Positions 1 through 8,820 of a stretch of 64,000 bases of DNA are shown here, one piece after another. Under the pieces are notes generated by a model, which saw nothing but the letters and a program-made list of their open reading frames with translations, had not been told where the DNA came from and made no database searches. The DNA comes from Marinobacter xestospongiae (lineage in GTDB: Bacteria > Pseudomonadota > Gammaproteobacteria > Pseudomonadales > Oleiphilaceae). Made by a program: the position numbers and the translations under genes. Where the stretch lies: positions 1 to 64,000 of the forward strand of contig NZ_JAKZAK010000018.1 of the NCBI RefSeq assembly GCF_023156385.1, in the 5' to 3' direction. Each line of letters opens with the position of its first letter. Within the stretch, counting starts at the first letter, position 1.

Positions 1-110
1 TCTTACAGGCATCAATCCTGGCATGGACTCAAAAACGGGTTGATAGGAAGTATCGACGAGGAAGGCTGACTCAAGCGGCCGTCGGCTGAAAACAGAACGA
101 CCAAATGCAA

Positions 111-134
111 CAAACCCCGGAAAACCGGGGTTTG
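111..134 (-). terminator. Hairpin downstream of the fatty acyl-CoA reductase gene
   Basis: A perfect 10-bp inverted repeat (CAAACCCCGG / CCGGGGTTTG) with a 4-nt AAAA loop lies about 45 nt past the reductase stop codon. There is no long T tract after it on the minus strand, so it may be a weak or assisted terminator, or an mRNA 3'-end stabiliser. A second hairpin sits just upstream of it at 147-166. Positions 1-110 hold no gene that I can recognise. Confidence 0.55.
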
Positions 135-146
135 TCAGCAGTCTGG

Positions 147-166
147 GGCCCCCGATAACGGGGGCC
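147..166 (-). terminator. Second tandem hairpin after the reductase gene
   Basis: GGCCCCCG and CGGGGGCC form a perfect 8-bp stem around an ATAA loop, only 10 nt after the stop codon of the minus-strand reductase gene. No T run follows. Together with the hairpin at 111-134 it makes a double-stem 3' end; termination is inferred from position and stem strength only. Confidence 0.45.
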
Positions 167-176
167 TGCCACGGCA

Positions 177-1712
177 TCAGGCGGCCTGACGGGTACGGCG
201 GGACTTCAGGCTGTAGAGCTTGCGCTCTTTGAGGGCGTACTGGTTGAGACCGGCAAGATGGATCTTGCGCAGGTAATACTCCCAGTCGATGCGACGGGCA
301 TCCACCGGGAACAGGGCCTGATCAGCCAAACCCATGCGCTCGGACAGGGCCAGCAGCTGATCGTTCTGGAAAACGTAGTCAGGTGCCGTGTAGAACCCGA
401 AGATCGTTGCCAGGGATCGGGTGGTGTCCAGATTCTTCAACAGCGTCAGTTCCCGGGTGTGGCCAATGAACCTGAGCAGCCGGCCAGCCACCGACAATGG
501 CAGGCGCGCACCGCTGATCAGGGCATCGAACAGACGCTGATCGATGGCCATGAACGGCTTGCGGGGCTGCCGATAGAACAGTTGATCGTAGGCGGCGTGA
601 TTGGTGCGGGCCTCTTCCATCAGGTGGTCAATGAACTCGCCCAGGGTGATGGGATTACGACCGCCGCTGCAGCACTGGTAGATGCGGTGCTGCCCCGGCT
701 CAGCGAGGGCTTCCGCCAGCGACAGGATGATGCTGTTGGCCACCAGATCCACTGGGATGACATCGATGACACCAGTGCGCTTGCCCGGAAATACCGTTAC
801 CTTCTCGCGGGCATAGGCCAGGATAATGGCGTCCGCTACCTTAACACCCTCAATCCAGCCCGGCGCCGGCTCTTCCAACGCACTTTCAATAATGGAGGGC
901 CGGAGGATGGTAAGTGACTTTCCGGCCAGGGCTTTCAGCAGCAACTGCTCTCCCAGCCACTTGGTAAAGGTGTAGGTGTCACTCCAGCCGTAGTGGTTTG
1001 CTTCGCGGATGCCAAGGTCCACCAGTTTGCGCTCCAGAACCTTGCCGGTGTAGCGGGCGCGGACATCGGCAATCTTGTCCTGCAGCAGTCGCACCAGGTC
1101 GTCAATCTCGTAATAGCCATCGTCATGACGCGGGATGTCGTCACCGGCTGGTGCCACCACCTGCTCCAGTGCGCTGCCGCTGTTCTTGCCATAGACATAG
1201 CAGGTCGAAACCTGAATCACCGGCACATCGCCACCCGCCTGGGCAAAGGCGGTGATGTTGTTCAGACACAGGGTGTTGATGGCCAGCGCCTTGTCGAGCT
1301 CTTCCCGGAAATTGACGCTGGCGGCTGAATTGATCACCGCGTCAACGCGCCCTGCCAGGGCGGTATAATCCTTTTCTGACAGCCCGAAGCGGGGCTCGGT
1401 CACTTCTCCGGTGACGCAATGGAGGCGGTTCTCGACAAAGTCGTCAAAGCCGTCCGCATCTTCCAGCCGCAGGCGCTCAAACACCGAAGAGCAGGCAATT
1501 TCGTTCAGAAAGCGGTCACGGGCATCGGGGTGACGCTTGTTGCCCCGGATCAGCAGGTGAATGCCACCGATGTCCGGAACCGAGCGGATCAGCTTCTCCA
1601 GCACTACCTTGCCAAGAAAGCCGGTGGTGCCTGTGATCAGCACCTGTTTGCCCCGTAGCCGGGTCAGCACGTTGGAACTGGCTTCGTCAATCTCACAGGA
1701 CGGTTCAGTCAT
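177..1712 (-). CDS. Fatty acyl-CoA reductase (alcohol-forming), FarA type
   Basis: A 511-residue NAD(P)H-dependent reductase of the extended SDR (NAD_binding_4 / male-sterility) family. The nucleotide-binding GTTGFLG motif is at residues 28-34 and the catalytic YxxxK (YTFTK) at 247-251; the C-terminal ~120 residues fit the FAR C-terminal domain. The length matches the ~513-aa Marinobacter acyl-CoA/fatty aldehyde reductase that makes fatty alcohol, the precursor of wax esters, rather than the ~660-aa two-domain Marinobacter enzyme. The ATG at 1712 follows a good AGAAGGAG site. The gene stands alone, with two hairpins behind it. Substrate (acyl-CoA, acyl-ACP or aldehyde) cannot be fixed from sequence. 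Confidence 0.88.
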   Translation of the reverse strand: MTEPSCEIDEASSNVLTRLRGKQVLITGTTGFLGKVVLEKLIRSVPDIGGIHLLIRGNKRHPDARDRFLNEIACSSVFERLRLEDADGFDDFVENRLHCVTGEVTEPRFGLSEKDYTALAGRVDAVINSAASVNFREELDKALAINTLCLNNITAFAQAGGDVPVIQVSTCYVYGKNSGSALEQVVAPAGDDIPRHDDGYYEIDDLVRLLQDKIADVRARYTGKVLERKLVDLGIREANHYGWSDTYTFTKWLGEQLLLKALAGKSLTILRPSIIESALEEPAPGWIEGVKVADAIILAYAREKVTVFPGKRTGVIDVIPVDLVANSIILSLAEALAEPGQHRIYQCCSGGRNPITLGEFIDHLMEEARTNHAAYDQLFYRQPRKPFMAIDQRLFDALISGARLPLSVAGRLLRFIGHTRELTLLKNLDTTRSLATIFGFYTAPDYVFQNDQLLALSERMGLADQALFPVDARRIDWEYYLRKIHLAGLNQYALKERKLYSLKSRRTRQAA

Positions 1713-2089
1713 GATGTGGAACTCCTTCTCTATAAGAGGTCAGTGTTTCTGGAAAATCGTCATGCATTCCGGTCATCCCTGAGCGTCGCTCGACCGGAAA
1801 GGTTTTGTTATCGCCGGGAGTCTCTTGATGGATCCCTTACTCTCTCGGGAGTGGCGCAGACTGCGGCGACAGGCCGCGGCATTCCGCAACGTTTGCCGGG
1901 CGCTTGCCAGAAAAGCGTTTGCAGAAAGCAGGCCAGCCCCGTCAGATCAGACCAATATTTGCACAGTGTGCATGACATTGCGGTGACATACAGCAAAGAA
2001 AAGCACCAACCCGGATTAAAGATTGGAGAGCCGTGACAAGTGTCTGAAAATCAAGCGTGGCGGGCCGCAGAGCGGTCAGTGACAGGGTA
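1713..2089. other. Intergenic region upstream of the reductase gene
   Basis: This 377-bp gap holds no convincing gene. The only ORF-like stretches are short and resemble no family. Two small repeats stand out: a 13-bp palindrome TGCACA-G-TGTGCA at 1960-1972, and the heptamer CGGGAGT repeated directly at 1815-1821 and 1846-1852. I could not find a well-spaced sigma-70 promoter by eye. The promoter of the reductase gene must lie here. Confidence 0.4.
1960..1972. promoter_or_regulatory. 13-bp palindrome, possible operator
   Basis: TGCACA and TGTGCA flank a single G, giving a perfect 6-bp inverted repeat about 250 bp upstream of the fatty acyl-CoA reductase start. A site of this size and symmetry could bind a dimeric regulator, but I can name none, and such a short palindrome also arises by chance. 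Confidence 0.2.
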
Positions 2090-3430
2090 TCAATCCTCGC
2101 CCGGCTCGCGATTGCCGGAGGGTGACAGGGTCTGTAGAAACTCATCGAGGGAAACATCCGAAGGCTGCTCCCGCAACGCCCGGGTCAACTGGCTCTGGTC
2201 GCCAAAGCGAACCCGGTCATAGCGTGGTTCCAGCGGTTCCGACATTGATTTCGATGCGGTTTCCGGCATTGGCGTCGCCGTCTCGCCCGGGGCCACCCGG
2301 TCTGCCAGCTGGCGCAGGTGAACGGCCAGATGGGCGCGCTGATCGGCCGCCAGCGCTTCCCAGTCAAGGGCGGCGAGCCCAGTCTGCACGATCTCGATGG
2401 ATTCGCTGTCCAGGCTGCGCCCCAACAGGGCAAACACGGCATTGAACGCCTCATAACGAAGCACCGCGGCATCCCCCTCGGCCGCCAGCAGGTCGCCCAA
2501 CTGGCGCACCAGATCCCGACATTGCGCCTGAGGATCTTGAGGCACAGCGGCAACGTCACGACGCCCACGACTGGAGACCCGATGCCAGTAGGCTGCGACG
2601 CCGGCCTTGCGGGCAGGCAACTGGGCAAACCGCACCCCCAGCATGTCGGCCAGTGACCGGAACTGGCGGCACGACGGATCACTCTCCGGCAGCAGTGCTA
2701 CCGGGCGCTGGGTTTGAATCGATTGCTGCAGGGTCTCATCCCGCCATACCGCCCCCAGGTAATGCAGGCGCACCCCAAGATGACGCTGCGAAGCGGCATC
2801 CAGTCGCTGGAACACCGACTGGGCCTGGCTCGCCCCCCGAGCCATATTGACCACCACGCTGGGCGTGCGGCCATAGCCACGACGCTTCAGGACCTTGAGC
2901 AGGGAGAAGGCATCTGTCAGTGAGGTCGGGTCCGGCGTCACCACCACACAGGCCAGAGCCGCAGCGGCAATCATGTGCAGGTTGACCGCCTGCAGACCAG
3001 CGGCGGTGTCGATCACTACATAGTCGTAGTTACGCTCCAGGCGCGCCAGCCCCTTCAGCAGTCCCAGGCTCTGGTCAGCATTGAGATTGAGGCACTCCTG
3101 AACCCCGGACGCCCCGGGGACAATATCGAGACCAAAGGGCCCCGACATCACCACGTCCTCCAGCTCACACTCACCGGCAACCACCTGCGCCAGACTGCGT
3201 TCGGGATAGCGCCCCAGCATGATGCTGACATTGGCAAGGTCGGTGTCACCGTCCAGCAACAATACCCGCACCCCCTCCCGGGACAGGGTCAAGGCCAGAT
3301 TCAGGGCAATCGATGTCTTACCAACCCCACCCTTGCCACCAGTCACCGCCAGGATGCGGGGAATGTGGGTCCTGGTCGCAGAGGGTCTGGAAGATCCAGC
3401 CATGAGAGAAAGTCCGTTACCGCGAGTCAT
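2090..3430 (-). CDS. Orphan ParA/MinD-family ATPase with long C-terminal extension
   Basis: A 446-residue P-loop ATPase. The N-terminal ~250 residues are MinD/FlhG-like: the deviant Walker A KGGVGKT sits near residue 35, followed by LLDGDTDLANVS and DTAAGL motifs. The last ~180 residues match no domain I know; they are helical, with a proline/serine-rich linker. No parB, min or flagellar gene is nearby, so the cargo is unknown. The frame opens further upstream (TTG/ATG near 3553), but the N-terminus before ATG 3430 looks untranslated; ATG 3403 is an alternative. It is divergent from an HDOD-kinase gene, so co-regulation is possible. Confidence 0.75.
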   Translation of the reverse strand: MTRGNGLSLMAGSSRPSATRTHIPRILAVTGGKGGVGKTSIALNLALTLSREGVRVLLLDGDTDLANVSIMLGRYPERSLAQVVAGECELEDVVMSGPFGLDIVPGASGVQECLNLNADQSLGLLKGLARLERNYDYVVIDTAAGLQAVNLHMIAAAALACVVVTPDPTSLTDAFSLLKVLKRRGYGRTPSVVVNMARGASQAQSVFQRLDAASQRHLGVRLHYLGAVWRDETLQQSIQTQRPVALLPESDPSCRQFRSLADMLGVRFAQLPARKAGVAAYWHRVSSRGRRDVAAVPQDPQAQCRDLVRQLGDLLAAEGDAAVLRYEAFNAVFALLGRSLDSESIEIVQTGLAALDWEALAADQRAHLAVHLRQLADRVAPGETATPMPETASKSMSEPLEPRYDRVRFGDQSQLTRALREQPSDVSLDEFLQTLSPSGNREPGED

Positions 3431-3814
3431 AGAACATCCAAAATCAGGTAACCCGTTTCCCGACCGTATGGCCGCGGGCCGCCCGCAACCGAGTGTAACG
3501 CGACTTTTTGACAACCGGTAGGCAACCTCAGGCCAGATTAGCGTCAACGCCAAAGAATTGACATGAATTTACAGTTCCGTTGCGCCAGAGTTTTGTTCAC
3601 ATTGTGATCAGATAGGTGGTTATAAGGAATGCAAGTGTCACAACTATAATTTATGATTTGCGGAGCCTCAGATGAAACCAGCACACAATAAAAGTGAACG
3701 AAGCGTCACATAAGACGCCAATGGTGAGGGGCGCCACTGACCCTGGCAACACACCCCAGGACCGGCGCATTCCACGCCCTATTTTCTGAAGACTCGGCTG
3801 CGCAACCATCAACC
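3431..3814. other. Divergent intergenic region, ParA-like / HDOD-kinase
   Basis: This 384-bp AT-rich gap must hold the promoters of two divergent genes. I see a perfect TATAAT at 3645-3650 and a TTGACA at 3558-3563 on the plus strand, but they are 81 bp apart and cannot form one promoter. A palindrome TCACA-T-TGTGA lies at 3597-3607. No gene is visible. Confidence 0.4.
3597..3607. promoter_or_regulatory. Palindrome TCACATTGTGA, possible operator
   Basis: A perfect 5-bp inverted repeat with a one-base centre, midway between divergent genes. The half-sites resemble CRP/FNR-type TGTGA but their orientation is inverted and the centre is one base rather than six, so it is not a canonical CRP site. 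A regulator is not assigned. Confidence 0.18.
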
Positions 3815-5776
3815 ATGGATCAGACCACACTGCCCGCTATTGACCTTCCAAGCCTGCCGGAGGTCAGCCTGAAAGCGCTGGAGGCTTGCCGTAATGGTGA
3901 AGGCCATCGTGCCATTGCGGCCATTCTGGCCAGCGATACTGGCCTTACGGCAAGGATACTGTCCCTCGCGAACTCATCCCTGTACGGCCGTTGCGGCACC
4001 ATCCGCAGTCTGGACCAGGCCCTGTTGAGACTGGGCACCCGCCAGATCGAAACCCTGGTGCTGACCGCCGCCCTTCAGCAGCTGATGCAGGAGTTGGGCA
4101 GTGAACAATGGCAACAGCTGCGGGATTTCTGGCGCCACTCGCTGACCTCTGCCCTGCTGGCGAAAGCCCTCGCCACCCTGACCCGGTATCCCGAGCCCGC
4201 CGAAGCGTTCCTGCTCGGCATGCTGCACAACATCGGTGAACTGGTCGCACTGCGAGAGCCAGACCCGGACCGGCGACAGCGGCTGCTGCAACAACATCCC
4301 TTGCTGGCCGCCCGACTGGCCGAGGCCTGGGGGCTTGGTGCCATGGCTGCCGATGCCATGCGTCACCAGCAGGCACCACCAGACGACATTGGCGATGCCA
4401 GCCATCTGGTAAAGCTGATCAATCTGTCGACCCGTTTGGCCCTGTCCGACGCCGCCGGACTGCACTCAGCGATGACTGTCTTCGATCTGGGCGAGGAACT
4501 GACGCTGGAAATCAAGCGCCGCATCGATCATGAAGTAGACGCATTCGCCTTAACGCTTGATATCCCATTGGATGGCGACTATTCCCCTACGTCTGGCCGC
4601 CAGGCACTGCGACAAGCCGTGGCCGAGCAGGCGTTACTGGAACAGGCGCAGCCAGCCGCCAGCCTGCAGCAAGCGGCGGCAACACTGACCCTGATCACCG
4701 GCCTGCCAGCCCTGAGCTTTGGTATTCAGGATGACGCTCTGGTGCTACTGGGGCGCAGCCACGGCGACCTGCCCACCATGACGCTGGATGCCGAACCGGC
4801 GCACAGCGCGCTCACGCGGGCTTACGCAGACGGCCAGCCCGCCCCGATCAGCCCCGACTCAGCCACCGTGCTGGACCAGCAACTGCTCGGCCTGCTGGGC
4901 ACTGCCGCGCTTATTGCCCTGCCGGTGGCCACAGAGGGCCAATCCTTCGGCGTCCTGGTTCTGGGTCTGAGCCAGCCAGATCAGCCAGCACCACCGCTGG
5001 CGACACGGTATTGCCAGCGCCTGGCTCGAGCCCTGGCCCTGCCCCAGCCAAGCCCGAGCGCTCCCCCTGCGGCAACCTCCGCCCTGCAACGCCAGATTCA
5101 CGAAATCAGCAACCCGCTGACCATCGTTCGCCAATACGTACACCAGCTACAGCATCGCGCTCTGACGGATGACCTGCAGCAAGATCTTACCGTTATCCGC
5201 GAAGAACTTGAGCGCGCCAGCCGGTTACTGTTGCAGATGGGCCAGCCGGATACCCCGGACACCCGACCCGCCACCGACGCGGTGGAACTGAACAGCGAGC
5301 TGGTCGCCCTACAGCCACTGTTCCGGGACAGCCTGTTCAGCGGCGACGACCGGGTGCTGGCTCTGGACCTGTGCCCTGTGGCCGCCGATATCACCGTGCC
5401 TCGCAGTCAGTTGCGCCAACTGATCATCAACCTGGTCCGCAACGCCGCCGAAGCGCTTGGTGAACGCGGACGGGTGTGGCTGCGCACCATTACCCCGGTC
5501 TGGCAGAATGGCCAGCGCTGGGTTGAGTTGTCGGTGGAGGACGATGGCCCGGGGTTGCCGCCGGGCGTTCAGCAACGCTTGTTCCAGCCGGTATCCAGCA
5601 CCAAGGGCTGCGGCCATAGCGGTCTTGGCCTTAGTATTACCAAACAGCTGGTGGATGACATGGAAGGCCACATCAGTTGCCGAACCGGAGACAGCGGCAC
5701 TCAATTCCGGATACTGTTACCGGCAGCCGACCTTCCCGACCATTCCCGACAGACACAGGCCAGCGCAGATGACTAG
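3815..5776 (+). CDS. HDOD-GAF-histidine kinase, soluble sensor
   Basis: A 653-residue protein with no membrane segment or signal peptide. An HDOD domain covers about residues 8-205 (its metal-binding HD is replaced: LHNIG), a GAF-like region about 270-400, then a histidine kinase: phospho-acceptor H429 in HEISNPL, N-box asparagine about N543 in LVRNAAEAL, and G-boxes EDDGPGLP and GHSGLGLS. The HEISNPL H-box is of the type with N in place of RTPL. Its stop codon overlaps the start of the following response regulator, which is therefore the likely phosphorylation partner. The kinase probably senses a cytoplasmic signal through HDOD or GAF; the ligand is unknown. Confidence 0.88.
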   Translation: MDQTTLPAIDLPSLPEVSLKALEACRNGEGHRAIAAILASDTGLTARILSLANSSLYGRCGTIRSLDQALLRLGTRQIETLVLTAALQQLMQELGSEQWQQLRDFWRHSLTSALLAKALATLTRYPEPAEAFLLGMLHNIGELVALREPDPDRRQRLLQQHPLLAARLAEAWGLGAMAADAMRHQQAPPDDIGDASHLVKLINLSTRLALSDAAGLHSAMTVFDLGEELTLEIKRRIDHEVDAFALTLDIPLDGDYSPTSGRQALRQAVAEQALLEQAQPAASLQQAAATLTLITGLPALSFGIQDDALVLLGRSHGDLPTMTLDAEPAHSALTRAYADGQPAPISPDSATVLDQQLLGLLGTAALIALPVATEGQSFGVLVLGLSQPDQPAPPLATRYCQRLARALALPQPSPSAPPAATSALQRQIHEISNPLTIVRQYVHQLQHRALTDDLQQDLTVIREELERASRLLLQMGQPDTPDTRPATDAVELNSELVALQPLFRDSLFSGDDRVLALDLCPVAADITVPRSQLRQLIINLVRNAAEALGERGRVWLRTITPVWQNGQRWVELSVEDDGPGLPPGVQQRLFQPVSSTKGCGHSGLGLSITKQLVDDMEGHISCRTGDSGTQFRILLPAADLPDHSRQTQASADD

Positions 5777-7949
5777 GGACCTGCCCACCCACCTGAGCAG
5801 GGCTGATCGCCCCGCCCAACTTCTGGTTGCAGACGATGACCAACGCCTGCTGGCAGGCCTTGCAGATCTGCTACGCGGCGCCGGCCACACCGTCACCGAG
5901 GCCCTGGGGGGCCCCGCCGCCTGCGAAGCCCTGGACAACCAGGACTTCGACCTGGCCCTGCTGGATCTGCACATGCCGGAGATTGACGGCTACGAAGTAA
6001 TGGCCCATGCCCAGGATGTTCAGCCGCACTGCGGAGTCATCGTGATCAGCGGCGAGAGCACCTTTACCTCAGTAAGTCGCGCCCTGCGCCGGGGTGCCCT
6101 GGATTACGTAAAGAAGCCCTTCGCCCCGGATGAGCTGCTGGAAACAGTTCGCAACGTGCTGGGGCAGCGCTCACTGATCCGCGACCACGCCAAGGTCCAG
6201 CATCGACTGAAAAAATCCGAGGCCCTGCACCGCTACCTGGTCAACAGCTCGCCTGACATCGTCTTTGTGCTCGACAAGGCCGGCCGCATCTGTTTCATCA
6301 ACAACAAGGTCAACTCACTGCTTGGCTACACCCCGACCGATCTGATCGGCGAGCATTTCGGCCTGCTGCTGGATGACCAGGACATCACTCGCGGCACCTA
6401 TGCCCTCCAGGACGCCAGCGTCAGTGCCGACAACCCCCGCACGCTGGAGGTGCGGATGAAGACCCGGGGCAGCCGCCGGGCCAACCGCCACTTTGAGGTC
6501 ACCGCCTTTCCCATCGACCCGGATACCTGGCCTCACACCAACGACCCGGAGGAACGCGCCATTGGCCAACGAGCCCGCATCTACGGCACCGCCCGGGATG
6601 TTACGGAACGCAAAGAGGCGGAAGCGTTCATCAATTTCCAGGCCTACCACGACCTGCTGACCCGCTTGCCCAATCGCGCGCTGTTCAAGGACAGGCTGAA
6701 TCTGGCCATCACTCAGGCCCGACGCAACAGTCAGAAGCTGGCGGTGATGTTTCTCGACCTGGACCGTTTCAAGGTCATTAACGACACTTTGGGCCACGCC
6801 ATGGGTGACCGGCTGCTGCAGGCGGTCACCCGCCGGCTGGAAGAGTGTTTGCGTCGGGGCGACACCCTGTCCCGGTTTGGTGGTGACGAGTTCACCCTGC
6901 TGCTGCCCGCAATTCACGGCAAGGAGGATGCCCGCCAGATTGCCAACAAGCTGATCCGTGCGCTGCAGCCGCCATTCCAGCTGGGCGATCACGAGGTCTT
7001 CGTCGGCATCAGCATTGGCATTGCCGTGTTTCCGGATGCCGGCGACTCTCTCGACCAGTTGATCCAGAACGCCGATATCGCGATGTATCACGTCAAGGGG
7101 AAAGGCAAGGGAGACTACCGCTTCTACTCCGACACCATGAGCATCGATACCGCCAACCGGCTCAGTCTGGAGCGGGATCTGCGGCTGGCGCTGGACCGGG
7201 ACGAACTGCGGGTCCATTACCAGCCCCAGGTTTGTGCCAATACCAACCGGATTGTCGGCCTGGAAGCACTGGTTCGATGGCAACATCCAGAGCGCGGCCT
7301 GCTGTACCCACCGGATTTCCTGCCCCTCGCGGAGGAGACCAAGCTCATTGACGACCTCAGCGAACGGGTGCTGGCCAAGGCCTGTCATCAGGTGGGCCAG
7401 TGGATTCACGATGGTCACGACGACCTGCGGCTGGCCGTCAACCTGTCACCGATCCAGGTTGAACACCCGCGTTTTGTTCATACACTGATGGAGCAGCTGC
7501 GCACCTACCAGTTTCCGCCTCACAACCTGGAGATCGAGATCACCGAAAATGTGATCATGAACGATCTGGAACAGATCAGCCAAAAGCTTCGGGAGCTGGC
7601 AGACTATGGCGTGCGCATTGCCATTGATGACTTCGGTACCGGCTACTCTTCCCTCAACTACCTGCATCGGCTGCCAATCCACACCCTGAAAGTGGACCAG
7701 TCGTTCATCCGGGGCATTCGCAACAGCGAGGACGGCGCCTGCATTGTCAACGCCATCGTCGCCATGGCTCACGGCCTGAAACTGGAGATTGTGGCGGAAG
7801 GGGTCGAGACCGATGCCCAGTTGTGCTATCTGCGCCAGTTGGGCTGCCATCAGGTCCAGGGTTTCTTCTACGGCCCGGCCCAGCCGGCGGAGTTCATCCG
7901 CCGCAGTCTCAGCAGGGATCGTCTGGCGCAGAACGTCACTGCGGTGTAA
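5769..7949 (+). CDS. REC-PAS-GGDEF-EAL c-di-GMP response regulator
   Basis: 726 residues if started at the ATG at 5769, which overlaps the kinase stop codon by 8 nt; the open frame extends upstream inside the kinase gene, but that part is an out-of-frame shadow. Receiver domain with acidic pocket ADDD and phospho-acceptor D66 (LLDLHMPE), K in VKKPF; a PAS domain about 150-270 (SSPDIVFVLD); GGDEF intact at 371-375; EAL intact (E499-A500-L501) with EITEN and DDFGTGYSSL (D620-D621). Both diguanylate cyclase and phosphodiesterase sites therefore look competent. Phosphorylation by the upstream kinase probably shifts c-di-GMP output; the direction cannot be told. Confidence 0.93.
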   Translation: MTRDLPTHLSRADRPAQLLVADDDQRLLAGLADLLRGAGHTVTEALGGPAACEALDNQDFDLALLDLHMPEIDGYEVMAHAQDVQPHCGVIVISGESTFTSVSRALRRGALDYVKKPFAPDELLETVRNVLGQRSLIRDHAKVQHRLKKSEALHRYLVNSSPDIVFVLDKAGRICFINNKVNSLLGYTPTDLIGEHFGLLLDDQDITRGTYALQDASVSADNPRTLEVRMKTRGSRRANRHFEVTAFPIDPDTWPHTNDPEERAIGQRARIYGTARDVTERKEAEAFINFQAYHDLLTRLPNRALFKDRLNLAITQARRNSQKLAVMFLDLDRFKVINDTLGHAMGDRLLQAVTRRLEECLRRGDTLSRFGGDEFTLLLPAIHGKEDARQIANKLIRALQPPFQLGDHEVFVGISIGIAVFPDAGDSLDQLIQNADIAMYHVKGKGKGDYRFYSDTMSIDTANRLSLERDLRLALDRDELRVHYQPQVCANTNRIVGLEALVRWQHPERGLLYPPDFLPLAEETKLIDDLSERVLAKACHQVGQWIHDGHDDLRLAVNLSPIQVEHPRFVHTLMEQLRTYQFPPHNLEIEITENVIMNDLEQISQKLRELADYGVRIAIDDFGTGYSSLNYLHRLPIHTLKVDQSFIRGIRNSEDGACIVNAIVAMAHGLKLEIVAEGVETDAQLCYLRQLGCHQVQGFFYGPAQPAEFIRRSLSRDRLAQNVTAV

Positions 7950-7977
7950 TGGGCAAAGCAAAGTAGACAGCAGTCGA

Positions 7978-8820
7978 CTAGTCGTGAACCTTGACCTGGA
8001 TGTCCGAAGGCAGGGTGACCGGCACATAGCGCTGCCAGATCCGCTGCATCTCGCCGGAGGCAACCAACGCCTCCAGGCGGGTGTCCAGCATGGCAATGAG
8101 CTCCGCCGGCATGTCCTGATCAACGACGAGGTAGACCGGGTAGTTGGGCACCACCGAGCTGATGTCCACCTCCCGCATGCAATCCCGCTGACCGTCGAAG
8201 TGACTCAGGTGATAGCGCAGCCGGGACGCCATTTCGACAAAACCGTCCACCCGCGACAGACTCACCAGTTCCAGTCCGGTCCTGAAGTTATCGGCCGGCA
8301 CCAGGCGCAGCGTCTCGTCCGCTGACTCCAGCCCTGGGTAGCGGAAGTTCCGTAACGTCACCACAGAACGACCATGGAGATCCCGGACGGATCGAATCGG
8401 GCTGTCGATGGTCGGATTGCAGGTCAGCATCACGTGACGGGTAAGGAACAACGGCTCCATCAGGTATCGCCCCTTGCCCCGAAACGAATCCCAGACCGGC
8501 GCATCGAAGGCGATCCAGTTCTTGACCCGCCCCCTGGCAACCTCATGAAGCAGGCGATTGACCGGAAAGACATGATGGCGAACGGTTATCCCGGAACCTT
8601 CCACCAGCCGATCCACCACATCCGAGATAACCCCGCCGTGGCTTTGTCCTTCATGAACCACCTGAAAAGGCCCAGTCTTGTCCGCCACCACCAGATAATT
8701 GATGGTTGACTCAGAGCCCGCGTCATCGGGGAAAGTGCCCTCATCATCAGCAAAAACTCCCGCGGCGGCCATCATTCCGACCAGCGCCCAGCAAAACAAT
8801 CTGTTTCCGGCTCGACTCAC
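7978..8820 (-). CDS. Periplasmic solute-binding protein, family 3 type
   Basis: About 280 residues. I chose the GTG at 8820 because GGAGG lies 7 nt before it; the TTG at 8844 has its ribosome-binding sequence immediately adjacent. A signal peptide (FCWALVGMMAAAGVFA) precedes a domain resembling amino-acid ABC-transporter binding proteins (SBP_bac_3): FQVVHEGQSHGGVISDVVDRL and repeated lobes. No permease or ATPase gene is near, so it may be a stand-alone sensor or polar-compound binder rather than a transporter part. It is convergent with the GGDEF-EAL gene, 28 nt away. Confidence 0.75.
   Translation of the reverse strand: MSRAGNRLFCWALVGMMAAAGVFADDEGTFPDDAGSESTINYLVVADKTGPFQVVHEGQSHGGVISDVVDRLVEGSGITVRHHVFPVNRLLHEVARGRVKNWIAFDAPVWDSFRGKGRYLMEPLFLTRHVMLTCNPTIDSPIRSVRDLHGRSVVTLRNFRYPGLESADETLRLVPADNFRTGLELVSLSRVDGFVEMASRLRYHLSHFDGQRDCMREVDISSVVPNYPVYLVVDQDMPAELIAMLDTRLEALVASGEMQRIWQRYVPVTLPSDIQVKVHD

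Noticed and set aside
1716..2036. 106-codon plus-strand frame in the gap upstream of the reductase
   Set aside because: It overlaps the reductase promoter area, has no ribosome-binding site of note and no recognisable similarity.
3558..3650. TTGACA at 3558 and TATAAT at 3645 as one promoter
   Set aside because: Separated by 81 bp, so they cannot be -35 and -10 of the same promoter; each lacks a partner at 16-18 bp.
6315..7418. 367-codon minus-strand frame opposite the GGDEF-EAL gene
   Set aside because: Shadow of the GGDEF and EAL codons.
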